A DNA stretch of 64,000 nucleotides from DATBJJ01 sp036556425 (GCA_036556425.1 DATBJJ010000178.1:6755-70754); one strand, 5' to 3'; shown: positions 34,130 through 43,574, counted from the stretch's first letter. Notes: generated by a model not told the origin, from the sequence alone. Numbers and translations are program-made.

Positions 34130-35344
34130 TCACGCGGACCGCGCCGAGCGCAGCGCGCGGATCGTTCCGTCGTAGTCGCCCGAATGGCGGTGCCAACTGT
34201 TCTCGGAGCCGTGGTGCGCCCAGTCGAGCGGCGTGCCACCGAACTCGGTGTCGCGCACGTCGAGATCCGGACCGTACCGCAGAATGTCCTCGACCATCGC
34301 GCGGTTGCCGTGCCACGACGCCCAATGGAGCGCCGTCCCGCCGGACGGACCTCGATCGTTCAGCGGCCAGCCTGCGGCCAGGAAGCGCCGGACGATCTCC
34401 GCCTTGTTCGTGTGCGCGGCATCCGCGAGCGCCGCGCGCTCCTCTGCCGACAGCGACGCCGACAGATTCGGCGTGGTCTCGACGAGCGACCGCATGACGC
34501 GATCGTCGCCGACGCGACAGGCGACGGTCAGCTGAAGCGTCGCGGGGCTTCGGCTCATCAGAAGCTCGTAGATCGCCTCGTGGCCGTGGTCGCGCGCCGC
34601 GATGTGCGCCGTCTTGTGGCCGCCAATCGTCCAGTTGTAGATGCACCCGCCGCTTCGAGGGTTCTTCTTTGGAAAGTACGTCTCCGAGACGCGGACGTGG
34701 ACCGACGACGGATCGCGATCGAGGTGCTCGCGCGTGCGATCGAGATCGCCGAGCGCGGCAGTGAGCAGGATGTCGGTCCGCGCGCCGCGCGCCACGAGGA
34801 AGCGCGCCACGTCCTGCCGATCGCCCACCATCCACTGCGCCGGCGTCGACTCGTGATCGACATCGAGGGCGTCGATGTCCGCGCCGGCGTCCAGCAGGAC
34901 TCGCGCGATGTCGACGGTCGAGGCGAAGTGTAACGGGGTCTGCCCGTCGCCGCCGCGGGCGTGCACGCGCGACGGATCTTCCTTCAGCAGCGCCTGCAGC
35001 CGGTCGAGCATCCCCAACCGGGCCGCGGCGTGAACATCGATGACAGCGCCGCGGTCGATGAGGAAAGGCGCGAGATCCGGATCGCAGGCGTGGAGCACGC
35101 CGAAGCCGCCGGCCCACCAGCCGCTCGGGACGTTGATATCGGCGCCCCCCTCGAGCAGCGCGTCGACGAGCGCGCGGTTCTTCTGATAGACCGCCGTCAA
35201 GAGCGGCGTCGCGTCGAAGGACAGATCGGCGCGCGGCTCGTTGATCCGCGCCTTCACGTCCGGCGACCGGCCGAGGATCGCGCGGACGTCGTCCACGCGG
35301 CCCGCCTTGACGGCGTCGATCAGGGCGTCGATCGCATCTGACAT
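34130..35344 (-). CDS. Ankyrin-repeat protein
   Basis: A 404-residue protein made of about eight to ten ankyrin repeats. Clear repeats include TPLLTAVYQKNRALVDALLEG, QTPLHFASTVDIARVLLDAG, KTAHIAARDHGHEAIYELLM and TALHWASWHGNRAMVEDIL. The ATG at 35344 (MSDAIDALIDAV) begins directly with the first repeat and there is no signal peptide, so it is probably cytoplasmic and binds a protein partner. It lies 20 nt downstream of the second M16 gene, in the same direction. The partner is unknown. Confidence 0.85.
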   Translation of the reverse strand: MSDAIDALIDAVKAGRVDDVRAILGRSPDVKARINEPRADLSFDATPLLTAVYQKNRALVDALLEGGADINVPSGWWAGGFGVLHACDPDLAPFLIDRGAVIDVHAAARLGMLDRLQALLKEDPSRVHARGGDGQTPLHFASTVDIARVLLDAGADIDALDVDHESTPAQWMVGDRQDVARFLVARGARTDILLTAALGDLDRTREHLDRDPSSVHVRVSETYFPKKNPRSGGCIYNWTIGGHKTAHIAARDHGHEAIYELLMSRSPATLQLTVACRVGDDRVMRSLVETTPNLSASLSAEERAALADAAHTNKAEIVRRFLAAGWPLNDRGPSGGTALHWASWHGNRAMVEDILRYGPDLDVRDTEFGGTPLDWAHHGSENSWHRHSGDYDGTIRALRSARSA

Positions 35345-35364
35345 GTGTTGGTTGCACCTGCCAA

Positions 35365-36804
35365 CTATTGCATCGGGCTGCCTTCGATGTCGAGGTACGC
35401 GATGGGCGCGATGTTCGTGGCTTTGAGCGGCGCCTCGATCGACTTGCGATCGCCGACGATGACGATCGCGAGCTTGTCGACGTCGATGTACTTCTTCGCG
35501 ACGCGAAGCACGTCCTCCTTCGTCACGGCCGAAACCGCCTTCGCGTACTGCTGGTAATAGTCGTCCGGCAGGGCTTGCGTCCAGAGCGTCGTGAGCGCGT
35601 TGTTGATCGCCGTCACCGACGCGAACGTCGCCGGCAGCCGCTGGACCAACGAATCCTTCGCCGTGCGCAGCTCTTCGTCGGTCACGGGTCGATCGCCCAG
35701 GATCCCGCGGAGCTCCTTCATGAACTCGACGAGCGCCGCGTCGGTCTTGTCGCCGACGATGTCTCCGCCGGCCCGGAACGCGCCTGGCCCCTTGCCGTAC
35801 GCGAAGCTCGAGTTCACGCCGTAGCTGTAGCCCTTCTCCTCGCGAATGTTCGCGTTCAACCGGGACTGGAACATGCCGCCGAGCATCGTGTTCATCACCT
35901 GCATCGCGTAATAGTCGGGCGTGCTGCGCGGCGGACCGGGATGTCCGATGGCGACGGTCGACTGCGCGGCGCCCGCGCGATCGACGAGATAGATCGTCGT
36001 CTTCGGGCGCTCCGGCGGCGCGGGATACGAGAACGACGGACGCGTGCCCGCCTTGGCCCATCCCGCCAGCGATTTCTCGATCGCGGCCTTCGCCGCTGCC
36101 GCGGTGACGTCGCCGACGACCGTCACGAGCGCCCGGCCCGGCTGGAAGTACGCCGCATGAAAGCTCGCCACATCGTCGCGCGTGATGGCCTTGAACGAGG
36201 CTTCGGTCACGACGCGCCCATACGGGTGCGCCGAACCGTAGAGCACTTTGGGAAACACTCGGCCGGCGATCGCGCCCGGCTGCGCGCGGGCCTGCGTCAG
36301 CGCGACGAGGCGCTGCGCGCGAATCCGCTCGAGCGCGTCGGCGGGAAACGTCGAGTTCAACAGCATGTCGGCGAGGATGTCGAGCGTCTGAGGGAACTTG
36401 CCGCTCGTCGACACGAAGCTGATCGAGCCGCTCTCGCTGCCCACGTTCGACGCGATCGACGTCCCCAGCAGCTGCAGCGCGTTCGACAACGCTTCTCCGT
36501 CGCGCGACTTCGTGCCTTCGCTCATCATCGTTGCGGTGATGCTGGCCAGTCCCGTGCGCTCGGCCGGCTCGAACTGACTCGAGCCGCCGAGAAACGTGAT
36601 GCTGAACGACACGAGGGGCAGGTCGTGCTTCTCGGACACGATGAGATCGGCGCCGTTGGCCAGCGTCGTCTTCGTCCACGCGGGCACGCGCAAATCCGGC
36701 GTCTTGCCTGGCGGCGGAGTCTTTTTGCGATCGAGCGCTTGCTGCGCGGAGAGACCCGCGGCGCACAAGACGAGCACGAGAGCGGCGGCGGAGAGCTTCT
36801 TCAT
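35365..36804 (-). CDS. M16-family peptidase-like subunit lacking the zinc motif
   Basis: A 479-residue secreted M16B protein (signal peptide 1-21, ending LSAQQ). Both M16 halves are present, but the inverse zincin motif HxxEH is replaced by the sequence ASITATMMSEGT, so it cannot bind zinc in the usual way. It keeps REEKGYSYGVNSSF in the second half, the arginine/tyrosine pair used by the non-catalytic subunit in heterodimeric M16B enzymes. Its start overlaps the stop of the HxxEH-containing partner by 4 nt (ATGA). It is therefore probably the substrate-binding subunit of a periplasmic heterodimer. Confidence 0.88.
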   Translation of the reverse strand: MKKLSAAALVLVLCAAGLSAQQALDRKKTPPPGKTPDLRVPAWTKTTLANGADLIVSEKHDLPLVSFSITFLGGSSQFEPAERTGLASITATMMSEGTKSRDGEALSNALQLLGTSIASNVGSESGSISFVSTSGKFPQTLDILADMLLNSTFPADALERIRAQRLVALTQARAQPGAIAGRVFPKVLYGSAHPYGRVVTEASFKAITRDDVASFHAAYFQPGRALVTVVGDVTAAAAKAAIEKSLAGWAKAGTRPSFSYPAPPERPKTTIYLVDRAGAAQSTVAIGHPGPPRSTPDYYAMQVMNTMLGGMFQSRLNANIREEKGYSYGVNSSFAYGKGPGAFRAGGDIVGDKTDAALVEFMKELRGILGDRPVTDEELRTAKDSLVQRLPATFASVTAINNALTTLWTQALPDDYYQQYAKAVSAVTKEDVLRVAKKYIDVDKLAIVIVGDRKSIEAPLKATNIAPIAYLDIEGSPMQ

Positions 36805-38228
36805 CGCGACACCTCCGCCGCGGCCGCGTCGTCGGTCACCTTCTTGCTCTCGCCAGGCTTCGCCGCCTGGTCCGCTTTTCCGAGGGGGACGATGCTGAGC
36901 ACGACGCGCCCCTTCGTCAGGTATTTGGCGGCAGCCTTCTTGACTTCCGCCGCCGTGACGCTCTGGCTCTTCGCGTACTCCGTGCGAAGGTAGCCCGGAT
37001 CGTTGTGATAGCCGGCGCTGTCGGAGAGGCGCATCGCTTTGCCGAGATTCGACTCCAGCCCGCGCACGAACGCGAGCTCGTCGCCCGCCTTCGCCTTCTG
37101 CATCTCCTCTTCCGTCGGTCCTTCCGCCTTGAGCTTCTCGAGAACGGCGTCGACGGCCTGCTCGAGATCCGTGAGCGAGTTTCCGGGCCGAGGCGTCACG
37201 ATGATCCCGAAGTCGCCGACGTCCTCGTTCGATCCCTGAAACGCGGAGACCGACGCGGCCGATTGCTTGTCGTAGACCAGCGCTTTCGTGAGGCGCGCCG
37301 TCCTCGGCCCCGAGAGGATCGAGCCGAGCAGATCGAGCGCGAAGCGATCCTCGCTTCGCTCGCCGACGGTCGGCCATTGAATGTAGAGGCGCGGGACCTG
37401 CACGCGATCCTCGAACACGAGACGGCGCTCCGCGTCGAGCGTGACGGGCGACACGGACGGCCGCGTGATGGGCTTGCCGCGCGGGATGTCGCCGAAATAT
37501 TTCTGCACCCACGCCTTGGTCTGCGCGGGATCGAAGTCGCCGACGATCGCGAGATAGGCGTTGTTCGGCGCGTAGTAGAGGCGGAAAAAGCTCTTGACGT
37601 CCTCTTCGGTTGCCGCGGACAGATCCTCCATGCTGCCGATCACGTCCCACGAGTACGGGTGCGATTTCGGATACGTCGCCGCCGCGAGGATCTCGCCCGC
37701 GCGACCGTATGGCTGATTGTCAACGCCCTGCCGCCGCTCGTTCTTCACGATGTCGCGCTGCGCGTTCAACTTCGCGAGATCGAGCGAGTCGAGCAGGAAG
37801 CCCATGCGGTCCGCCTCGAGCCAGAGCGCGGACTCCAGGTAATTCGTGGGCACCGTCTCGTAGTACGTCGTGCGATCGTTGTTCGTCGTGCCGTTGTTGG
37901 ATCCGCCCACGCCTTCCGTCAGCCGATCGTGCACGCCGTACGGCACGTTGCCGGAGCCGGTGAACATCACGTGCTCGAAGAGGTGCGCGAATCCGGTCCG
38001 TCCGGCGGCCTCGTTCTTCGAGCCGACGTGATACCACACGTTGACCGCGACCGTCGGCGTCGTTCGATCGATCGACGTGATCACGGTCAGGCCGTTCGGG
38101 AGCGTGTAGGTCTCGAACGGAATCTTGATGTTGTCGGAGCCGGACGATGGTTTCTGCGCCCGTCCCGCGGCAGTCGCCAGAATCACCAACGCCAGCGTCA
38201 CTATTCTTCTCATCGTGGTCTTGGCCAT
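36801..38228 (-). CDS. M16-family zinc metallopeptidase, catalytic subunit
   Basis: A 475-residue secreted M16B protease. The inverse zincin motif is H82-LF-E85-H86 (FAHLFEHVMF), with the distal glutamate E164 in IVKNERRQG. Signal peptide at about 1-24. ATG at 38228 was chosen; 38213 and 38237 are also in frame and none has a good ribosome-binding site, because the start lies in a short word-like repeat (CACGATGGACACGATGGCC). It is coupled by ATGA to the zinc-less partner downstream. The pair is expected to degrade small peptides in the periplasm. Confidence 0.9.
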   Translation of the reverse strand: MAKTTMRRIVTLALVILATAAGRAQKPSSGSDNIKIPFETYTLPNGLTVITSIDRTTPTVAVNVWYHVGSKNEAAGRTGFAHLFEHVMFTGSGNVPYGVHDRLTEGVGGSNNGTTNNDRTTYYETVPTNYLESALWLEADRMGFLLDSLDLAKLNAQRDIVKNERRQGVDNQPYGRAGEILAAATYPKSHPYSWDVIGSMEDLSAATEEDVKSFFRLYYAPNNAYLAIVGDFDPAQTKAWVQKYFGDIPRGKPITRPSVSPVTLDAERRLVFEDRVQVPRLYIQWPTVGERSEDRFALDLLGSILSGPRTARLTKALVYDKQSAASVSAFQGSNEDVGDFGIIVTPRPGNSLTDLEQAVDAVLEKLKAEGPTEEEMQKAKAGDELAFVRGLESNLGKAMRLSDSAGYHNDPGYLRTEYAKSQSVTAAEVKKAAAKYLTKGRVVLSIVPLGKADQAAKPGESKKVTDDAAAAEVSR

Positions 38229-38287
38229 CGTGTCCATCGTGCCATCCGTCGTTGACTGCGTTGTCCGCGAGCTTGCAATTATAGCGA

Positions 38288-39673
38288 CTATCCCAGCAGC
38301 CTCTGGAGTTGCTGCCTGAACGTGAGCGCGGCGAGGAGACCGAAGAAGGCGGTCGACCAGATCAACACGGCCACTCGATACGATCGGATCTTGATCGCGT
38401 CCGGCAGGCCGCGGCGGTTGAGGACCAGCAGCAGCGCCGAATACAGACACATCATCGCGCCGCCGACGGTCGCGGAGATGACGAGCAGGACGAGCGGCTG
38501 ATCCACGCCGGCGAGGAGGATCGTGCTGCCGAGCGCGACGAGTCCCCAGACGAGCCAGAAATACAAGCGGCTCTCCGAGACCGCCGACGAGCGCAGGTAC
38601 GTCGACTTCAGAATGTCGGCCGCGAGCCGGCTCGTGTAGTCGGTGATGCCCATCGCCGACGCGAAGAGCGAGAACGCGCCGGTCGCCCAGAACAGCACGC
38701 CGAACCAGACGCCGACGATCTCCTGCAGCCGGCGACCTTCGATCTGCAGGAACGCGACGGTCTGCGGCAGTCCGGACGCGCCGAAGAGCGTCGCGTGCGC
38801 GAGCATCGACGTCAAGCAGATCGTCGCGACCGTCACGAGCACGAACGTCACGAACTGCTCCACGTTCGCGAACCGCCACCAGCGGCGCCATCGCGCCATG
38901 TTCTCCGGCGTCGGCTCGAAGATGTACGCGACCGGCTCGCGCGGTGCGACGTCGCCGCCCGTGACCGAGCTGACGAGCCTCGGCACGTACTGGCCCATGC
39001 CGAAGCCTTTGTCCCTGATCCAGTTGCTCTGACAAAGATTCTGCCCGCCGCCCGCGCCGGCGAACGCCACGGCCCCGAGAAGCAGCGCGAAGCCGAGGTG
39101 CCATGGAACCTGTCCGACGCCGACGAGGCCCGCCGGCAGCGCGCGCCACGTCGGCGCATCAATCGCGAACGCGATCGCGAGCGCGACGACGATGGCAACC
39201 CCGGCGACCTTCACGAAGATCAGCCGCTCGAGCGCCACGTAGACGACCGGCGCGAGCGTCAGCGACGCGCCAATCACGATCAGCCCCGCGATCGCGATCA
39301 GCCTCGGATTCCCGCCGAAGATATACGTCGTCAGCGTGGCCGCGCTCATCGCCCATCCCGGCCAGAGGTTCGCGAAGTAGACCATGATCGCGAGCACGAG
39401 CCCCCAATGCTTCCAGAATCGATTGAAGCCGGTGAGCGCCGTCTCGCCGGTCGCGAGCGTGTAGCGCTCGATCTCCATGTTGAGGAAGAACTGCGTCACG
39501 ACGCCGAGGACAGCGCCCCAGAGAAAGATCAATCCCGCTTGCGACGCGATGTAGGGCCAGAGAATGAACTCGCCCGACGACAACCCAACGCCCGCGGCGA
39601 CGATGCCGGGGCCGACGATGCGCCACAAATTTCTTGGGGGGTCGGGGAGATCTCTGACTAGTCGTTGGTTCAA
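38288..39673 (-). CDS. Nramp-related transporter with altered metal-site motif
   Basis: A 461-residue membrane protein with about eleven hydrophobic segments, related to the Nramp/LeuT-fold group. The N-terminus RDLPDPPRNLWRIVGPGIV is family-like, but the first-helix DPGN motif of true Mn/Fe Nramp proteins is replaced by GVGLSSGEF, and the sixth-helix region reads AGAGGGQNLCQSNWIRDKG in place of the usual methionine motif. Metal transport is therefore doubtful; a different cation or substrate is likely. The only start is TTG at 39673, which lies inside a repeat array, so the native start may have been replaced or the annotation is uncertain. It follows the TonB receptor gene on the same strand. 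Confidence 0.78.
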   Translation of the reverse strand: MNQRLVRDLPDPPRNLWRIVGPGIVAAGVGLSSGEFILWPYIASQAGLIFLWGAVLGVVTQFFLNMEIERYTLATGETALTGFNRFWKHWGLVLAIMVYFANLWPGWAMSAATLTTYIFGGNPRLIAIAGLIVIGASLTLAPVVYVALERLIFVKVAGVAIVVALAIAFAIDAPTWRALPAGLVGVGQVPWHLGFALLLGAVAFAGAGGGQNLCQSNWIRDKGFGMGQYVPRLVSSVTGGDVAPREPVAYIFEPTPENMARWRRWWRFANVEQFVTFVLVTVATICLTSMLAHATLFGASGLPQTVAFLQIEGRRLQEIVGVWFGVLFWATGAFSLFASAMGITDYTSRLAADILKSTYLRSSAVSESRLYFWLVWGLVALGSTILLAGVDQPLVLLVISATVGGAMMCLYSALLLVLNRRGLPDAIKIRSYRVAVLIWSTAFFGLLAALTFRQQLQRLLG

Positions 39674-39916
39674 GGGTTCAAGGGCTCAAGGGTTCACAGG
39701 TTCACGGGTTCACAGGTTCACGGGGTTCACAGGTTCACTCGTTAGGCGACTGAAACAGAAAGCGTATCCGAACACTCTGACGTTCGCCAAACGAGCATCC
39801 AACGAGCGAACCCGTGAACCCGTGAACCCGTGAACCCCTGAACCCCTGAACCCATGAACCCGTGAACCCATGAACCCGTGAACCCATGAACCCGTGAACC
39901 CGTGAACCCGTGAACC
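39667..39916. repeat. Inverted octamer arrays in the Nramp-like upstream region
   Basis: The left array (39667-39738) has about nine GGGTTCAC/GGTTCACA-type units; the right array (39808-39916) has about 13 units of NTGAACCC in which only the first base varies (G, C or A). The two are reverse complements, separated by about 69 bp. Together they could fold into a large hairpin in the TonB-Nramp transcript. The left array runs over the TTG start of the Nramp-like gene. No gene is evident in the middle. Confidence 0.92.
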
Positions 39917-39924
39917 GACAGTAC

Positions 39925-42900
39925 TCAGAACACGATTTTGGTCCCGATCTGAATATTCCTCGGCAGATTGTTCTGGCTCGAGACCTTGCCGAACTCGGTG
40001 CTGGTCGGATCCAGATTCGGGTTGTTGTAGAACACGTCGTTGAACGCGTTGTACAGCTCGATGTGGATCTGCGCGCGCATGCGCCCGATGTCGAGCCCCT
40101 TGACGAACGACATGTCCCAGTTCGTGTACCGCGGACCGCGCAGGCCGTCCCAGCGCGATGGGAGCGTGCGGATGTTGTTCGCGAGGCGGATGCGCTGATC
40201 AGCGCGCTGCTTCGCGGGATCGTCGACCCCGTTGGTCTGCACCGCGGCGTCGTGGAAGTAGAACCCGCGCGTGTCGAACACCGGATCGGCCGGATCGCCG
40301 GAGAAGTCCGTCTTCAGCTGTGTGATGTCGCCGTCGTAGTAGACGTTGCCCATCGACAGGTTCGGCCGGCCCGACTGCCAGTTCCAAACCGCCGACACGC
40401 TCCAGTTGCCGACGAGCGCGTTGACGACGCCGTTCGCGCCGCTGCCCCACCGCCGTCCTTTGCCGAACGGCAGCTCCCAGATGCCATTGACGACGAGGCG
40501 GTGCGGCAGATGCGTGTCGTTGAACCGCTCTTCGTAGTCCGGGTCCGTGTCGTTCAGCCTGGTGACTTTCTCCTTGAAGTCGGACCACGTGTAGCTCGTC
40601 TCGAACATGTAGCCGCCGGCGAAGCGCTTCCTCAGTTGCCCCTGCACCGAGTCGAAGCGGCTCGACCCATCGTAGCGGCGCACGTCGATATTCTGGAACT
40701 GCGGGAACGGCCGCAGCAGCTGCGAGCGCGCGGCGGTATTGCCGTTGAGACCTTCACCCGGCAGGAGTCCGCGGAAGGGATTCGTCACGTTCGCGCTGAG
40801 GAAGTCGACGGTCGCTTGATCCCGGACGGAGCTCGTCGTCAGATACTGGCGCGGGATCGGGTTCATGTTGAAGTCGGTGGACAGGTCGTAGCTCCGGCTC
40901 GCCACGTACGCACCCTCGACGACGAACTGCGCCGGCAGCTCGCGTTGAACGCTGAGGACCCACCGCATCGACTGGCCGTTGACGTAGCTCAGCTGATCGT
41001 TGAAGCGGCCGATCGAGCGGCCGAGGAACGTGTTCACGCCGTTGGCGGCGCCGGGCGGCGTGGTGACGCCGTCGGGCCACGGGTTGGCGAGCGTCGCGCG
41101 GATCGTGACGCCCGTATCGAGCGAGGGCACGATGGTCGTGCCCTGCGAGAACCCCGGCTGATAGATGCCGCTGATGTCGAAGAGCGCGGGCACGGCATAA
41201 ACCGCCCAACCGCCGCGGACGACCGTCTTGTCGTTCGCCTGGTAGGCGAAGCCGACGCGCGGCTGGAAATTGTTTTTGTCGTAGTCGTACGTGCCCCGCT
41301 GGTCGTCGGTAAGGAACAGCAGGCCGCCGCGCGCGTGGAACGCGCCCGGCGCGATCTGCGGAATGGGGCTCGCGGCATACGCGGCCTCGGCGGCAGACGT
41401 GATGCTCAGCGACGCACTCGGATCGAAGCCGCGGACGTTGCGGTTCGACCGCTCCGTCGGCGCGCCCTCGTATTCCCACCGCAGGCCGAGATTGACGGAC
41501 AGCTTGTTCGTCACCTTCCAGTCGTCCTGGACGAAGACGCCACCGTAGATCAGCTGATTGAAGCGGTCCGTGCTCCGATCGATCGTGCCGCCCGACGGAT
41601 AGCCGAGCAGCATCGCGGCGAGGTCCTGGCCGATCGCCGCCGCTGCCGAGTTGTCGAGTTGCCTCGTCAGCACGGCGCCGCGGCCGAAGACGTACTGTCC
41701 CGCCGAGTGCACGCTGGGGAACGATTCCTCGCGGTACACGCGAAAATCGGAACCCATCCGGAAGCTGTGCTTGCCTCGCATCAGCGTCAGGGTCGGCTGG
41801 AACGAATAGATGGACGCGTTCGTCCCGCCGGCGAACGTGTCGCCGAGATCCGAGAACGAGGCGTCGTCGAAGTCGAAGCGCGGGAAGTACTTGTTATCGC
41901 CGAAGTACTGTGAGGCGCTCTGCGGAAAGCCAAGGCTGGCGGGATCGAAGATTCCCTGGTGCTGCCGCTCGCTTGGCTCCTGGAACCGCGACCAGCTGCC
42001 GCGCAGGTTCAACAGCGCCGAATTCGTCATGGTCCACACGTGATCGACGTTCAGCGCATCGTTGATGCGGAACAGGTAATTGCCGGTGGGCCGGATGCCG
42101 TTGATCTCGCCCGTCCAGTTACCGCGGTTCTCTCGACGGTTGTTGCGCGAGTACCGCACGAAGAACCGCTGCTTGTCGGTCACCGTGTGATCGACGCGGT
42201 AGTTCATCGAGTAGAAATCGTCACCGCGCGAATTCGCCGTGATGAAGTTGTTCACGCCCTGCGCGGTCCCCGCCTGGTTCGGCAGCGGGTAGTACTTCAG
42301 ATACTCGAGCGCGATCGGGCTGAGACGATTCGTCGGAATGATGTTGTTCTGGAACGGCTGCCGCTCGACGCGGCCGTCGGCGCGGCGCACGGCCGTCAGC
42401 GGGTCATAGATGACGATGCTCGGCAGCAGCGCGGAGAAGTCCCCGCGCCGCTGTGCTTCGGTGGGAACCGTGAACTGCCCTGGCTCGGGAAACGTGTCAT
42501 AGAGCCACTCGAACGCGCCGAAGAAGAAGGTCCGGTTGCGGACCGCGGGCCCTCCGGCCGTGAACCCGTAGCGCTTGTACCCGGTGTCGTCCTTCGGCCG
42601 ACCCGCGCGCTCGAGGAAGAAATCGTTGCCCGACAGCACTTCGTCGCGATAGTGGTAGTAGCCGTCTCCCTTGAGGCTGTTCGTGCCGCTCTTGAGCGTC
42701 ACGTTGACGGTCGCGCCCGCCGTGTGTCCCTGCTGCGCGTCGAACGTCGCCGTCTCGACCTTGAATTCCTGCACCGCGCCCGCCGGCGGCACGAACGCCA
42801 CGCGCCGCCCGTTCGCCATGTTGGGCGAGCCGTCGAGCGTGAACTCGTTCCGTCCGGGACCGCCGTCCGCCGTGAAGTCCGACGTGCCTCCGTTGTCGAA

Positions 42901-43431
42901 CGGACGAGAGAATTTCAAATCGCCGTGATACGCCACGCCGGGCGCGAGGCGCGCGAGCACGAACGGATTGCCATCGGAGAGCGGCATCAGCGCGATGCGC
43001 TTCTCGTCGATGACTTGCCCCGCCGATCCGGACCTCGTTTCGAGGAGCGGCGTCTCCGCCGCGACGGTGACCGTTTCTTCGAGTTGACCGACGTCGAGCT
43101 TGAGATCGATCGCGAGGCGATCGCCGATGCGAACCTCGACGCCTTCGCGGATGACTTTCTTGAAGCCCGAAAGCTCCGCCGTCAGCCGGTACGTGCCCGG
43201 CGTGAGGTACGGAATCGTGTAGCCGCCGACGCCGTCGGTCGTCGTCGACGACTCGGCGTTCGTGGCGAGGTTCGTCGCCGTTACCGTCGCGCCCGGCAGG
43301 AAGCCGCCTTGCGCGTCCGCGATGCGGCCGGTGATCGAGCCGCGAAAGTCCTGCGCCGCGGCAGGCGCCGCGGCCGCGGCGACGAGCACGAAGAGCACGC
43401 CGGTACGGACCGACCTGAGAAGCGTTCGCAT
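39925..43431 (-). CDS. TonB-dependent receptor with carboxypeptidase-regulatory-like domain
   Basis: An 1168-residue outer-membrane receptor of the acidobacterial OmpR-like/TonB type. Signal peptide 1-26; a carboxypeptidase-regulatory-like domain (about 30-110: GSITGRIADAQGGFLPGATV, then YRLTAELSGFKK); a plug domain (about 125-235) with FTLDGSPNMANGRR; then a long beta-barrel ending in an aromatic strand. The C-terminus IQIGTKIVF fits a barrel terminus. AGGAGAC precedes the ATG. Typical substrates are oligosaccharides or siderophores; the ligand is unknown. It is divergent from the ADOP permease with 143 nt between starts, and the Nramp-like gene follows it. Confidence 0.9.
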   Translation of the reverse strand: MRTLLRSVRTGVLFVLVAAAAAPAAAQDFRGSITGRIADAQGGFLPGATVTATNLATNAESSTTTDGVGGYTIPYLTPGTYRLTAELSGFKKVIREGVEVRIGDRLAIDLKLDVGQLEETVTVAAETPLLETRSGSAGQVIDEKRIALMPLSDGNPFVLARLAPGVAYHGDLKFSRPFDNGGTSDFTADGGPGRNEFTLDGSPNMANGRRVAFVPPAGAVQEFKVETATFDAQQGHTAGATVNVTLKSGTNSLKGDGYYHYRDEVLSGNDFFLERAGRPKDDTGYKRYGFTAGGPAVRNRTFFFGAFEWLYDTFPEPGQFTVPTEAQRRGDFSALLPSIVIYDPLTAVRRADGRVERQPFQNNIIPTNRLSPIALEYLKYYPLPNQAGTAQGVNNFITANSRGDDFYSMNYRVDHTVTDKQRFFVRYSRNNRRENRGNWTGEINGIRPTGNYLFRINDALNVDHVWTMTNSALLNLRGSWSRFQEPSERQHQGIFDPASLGFPQSASQYFGDNKYFPRFDFDDASFSDLGDTFAGGTNASIYSFQPTLTLMRGKHSFRMGSDFRVYREESFPSVHSAGQYVFGRGAVLTRQLDNSAAAAIGQDLAAMLLGYPSGGTIDRSTDRFNQLIYGGVFVQDDWKVTNKLSVNLGLRWEYEGAPTERSNRNVRGFDPSASLSITSAAEAAYAASPIPQIAPGAFHARGGLLFLTDDQRGTYDYDKNNFQPRVGFAYQANDKTVVRGGWAVYAVPALFDISGIYQPGFSQGTTIVPSLDTGVTIRATLANPWPDGVTTPPGAANGVNTFLGRSIGRFNDQLSYVNGQSMRWVLSVQRELPAQFVVEGAYVASRSYDLSTDFNMNPIPRQYLTTSSVRDQATVDFLSANVTNPFRGLLPGEGLNGNTAARSQLLRPFPQFQNIDVRRYDGSSRFDSVQGQLRKRFAGGYMFETSYTWSDFKEKVTRLNDTDPDYEERFNDTHLPHRLVVNGIWELPFGKGRRWGSGANGVVNALVGNWSVSAVWNWQSGRPNLSMGNVYYDGDITQLKTDFSGDPADPVFDTRGFYFHDAAVQTNGVDDPAKQRADQRIRLANNIRTLPSRWDGLRGPRYTNWDMSFVKGLDIGRMRAQIHIELYNAFNDVFYNNPNLDPTSTEFGKVSSQNNLPRNIQIGTKIVF

Positions 43432-43522
43432 GTCTCCTCCCCCGTCTTTCTGAATCCGGACAGTGTTCGAAGGTGATACTACAGTTAACTGGTGAAGTAA
43501 ACGATCCTGCCGATACCTCAGA

Positions 43523-43531
43523 GGTCAGACC
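43523..43531. promoter_or_regulatory. Candidate FadR-subfamily operator between TonB receptor and ADOP permease
   Basis: GGTCAGACC is a perfect 9-bp palindrome inside GAGGTCAGACCACTC, close to the TGGTNNGACCA form bound by FadR/PdhR-type GntR regulators. It lies in the 143-bp divergent region. A FadR-type regulator is encoded about 4 kb away at 47287-48021. The link is inference from motif shape. Confidence 0.3.
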
Positions 43532-43574
43532 ACTCCAAACTTCGGCGGTGCCGCCTCCGTCTAACGACGCAATC

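Noticed and set aside
35365..36804. Pseudogene call for the M16 protein lacking HxxEH
   Set aside because: The frame is intact, the signal peptide and R/Y motif are conserved, and ATGA coupling to the catalytic partner fits a heterodimer.
39739..39807. Remnant of a four-helix-bundle gene between the octamer arrays
   Set aside because: A short frame reading RRLKQKAYPN looks vaguely like such a C-terminus, but it is too short to support a call.
39667..39916. CRISPR array
   Set aside because: Units are 8 bp with no spacers, and two opposed arrays are present. No cas gene is in the window.
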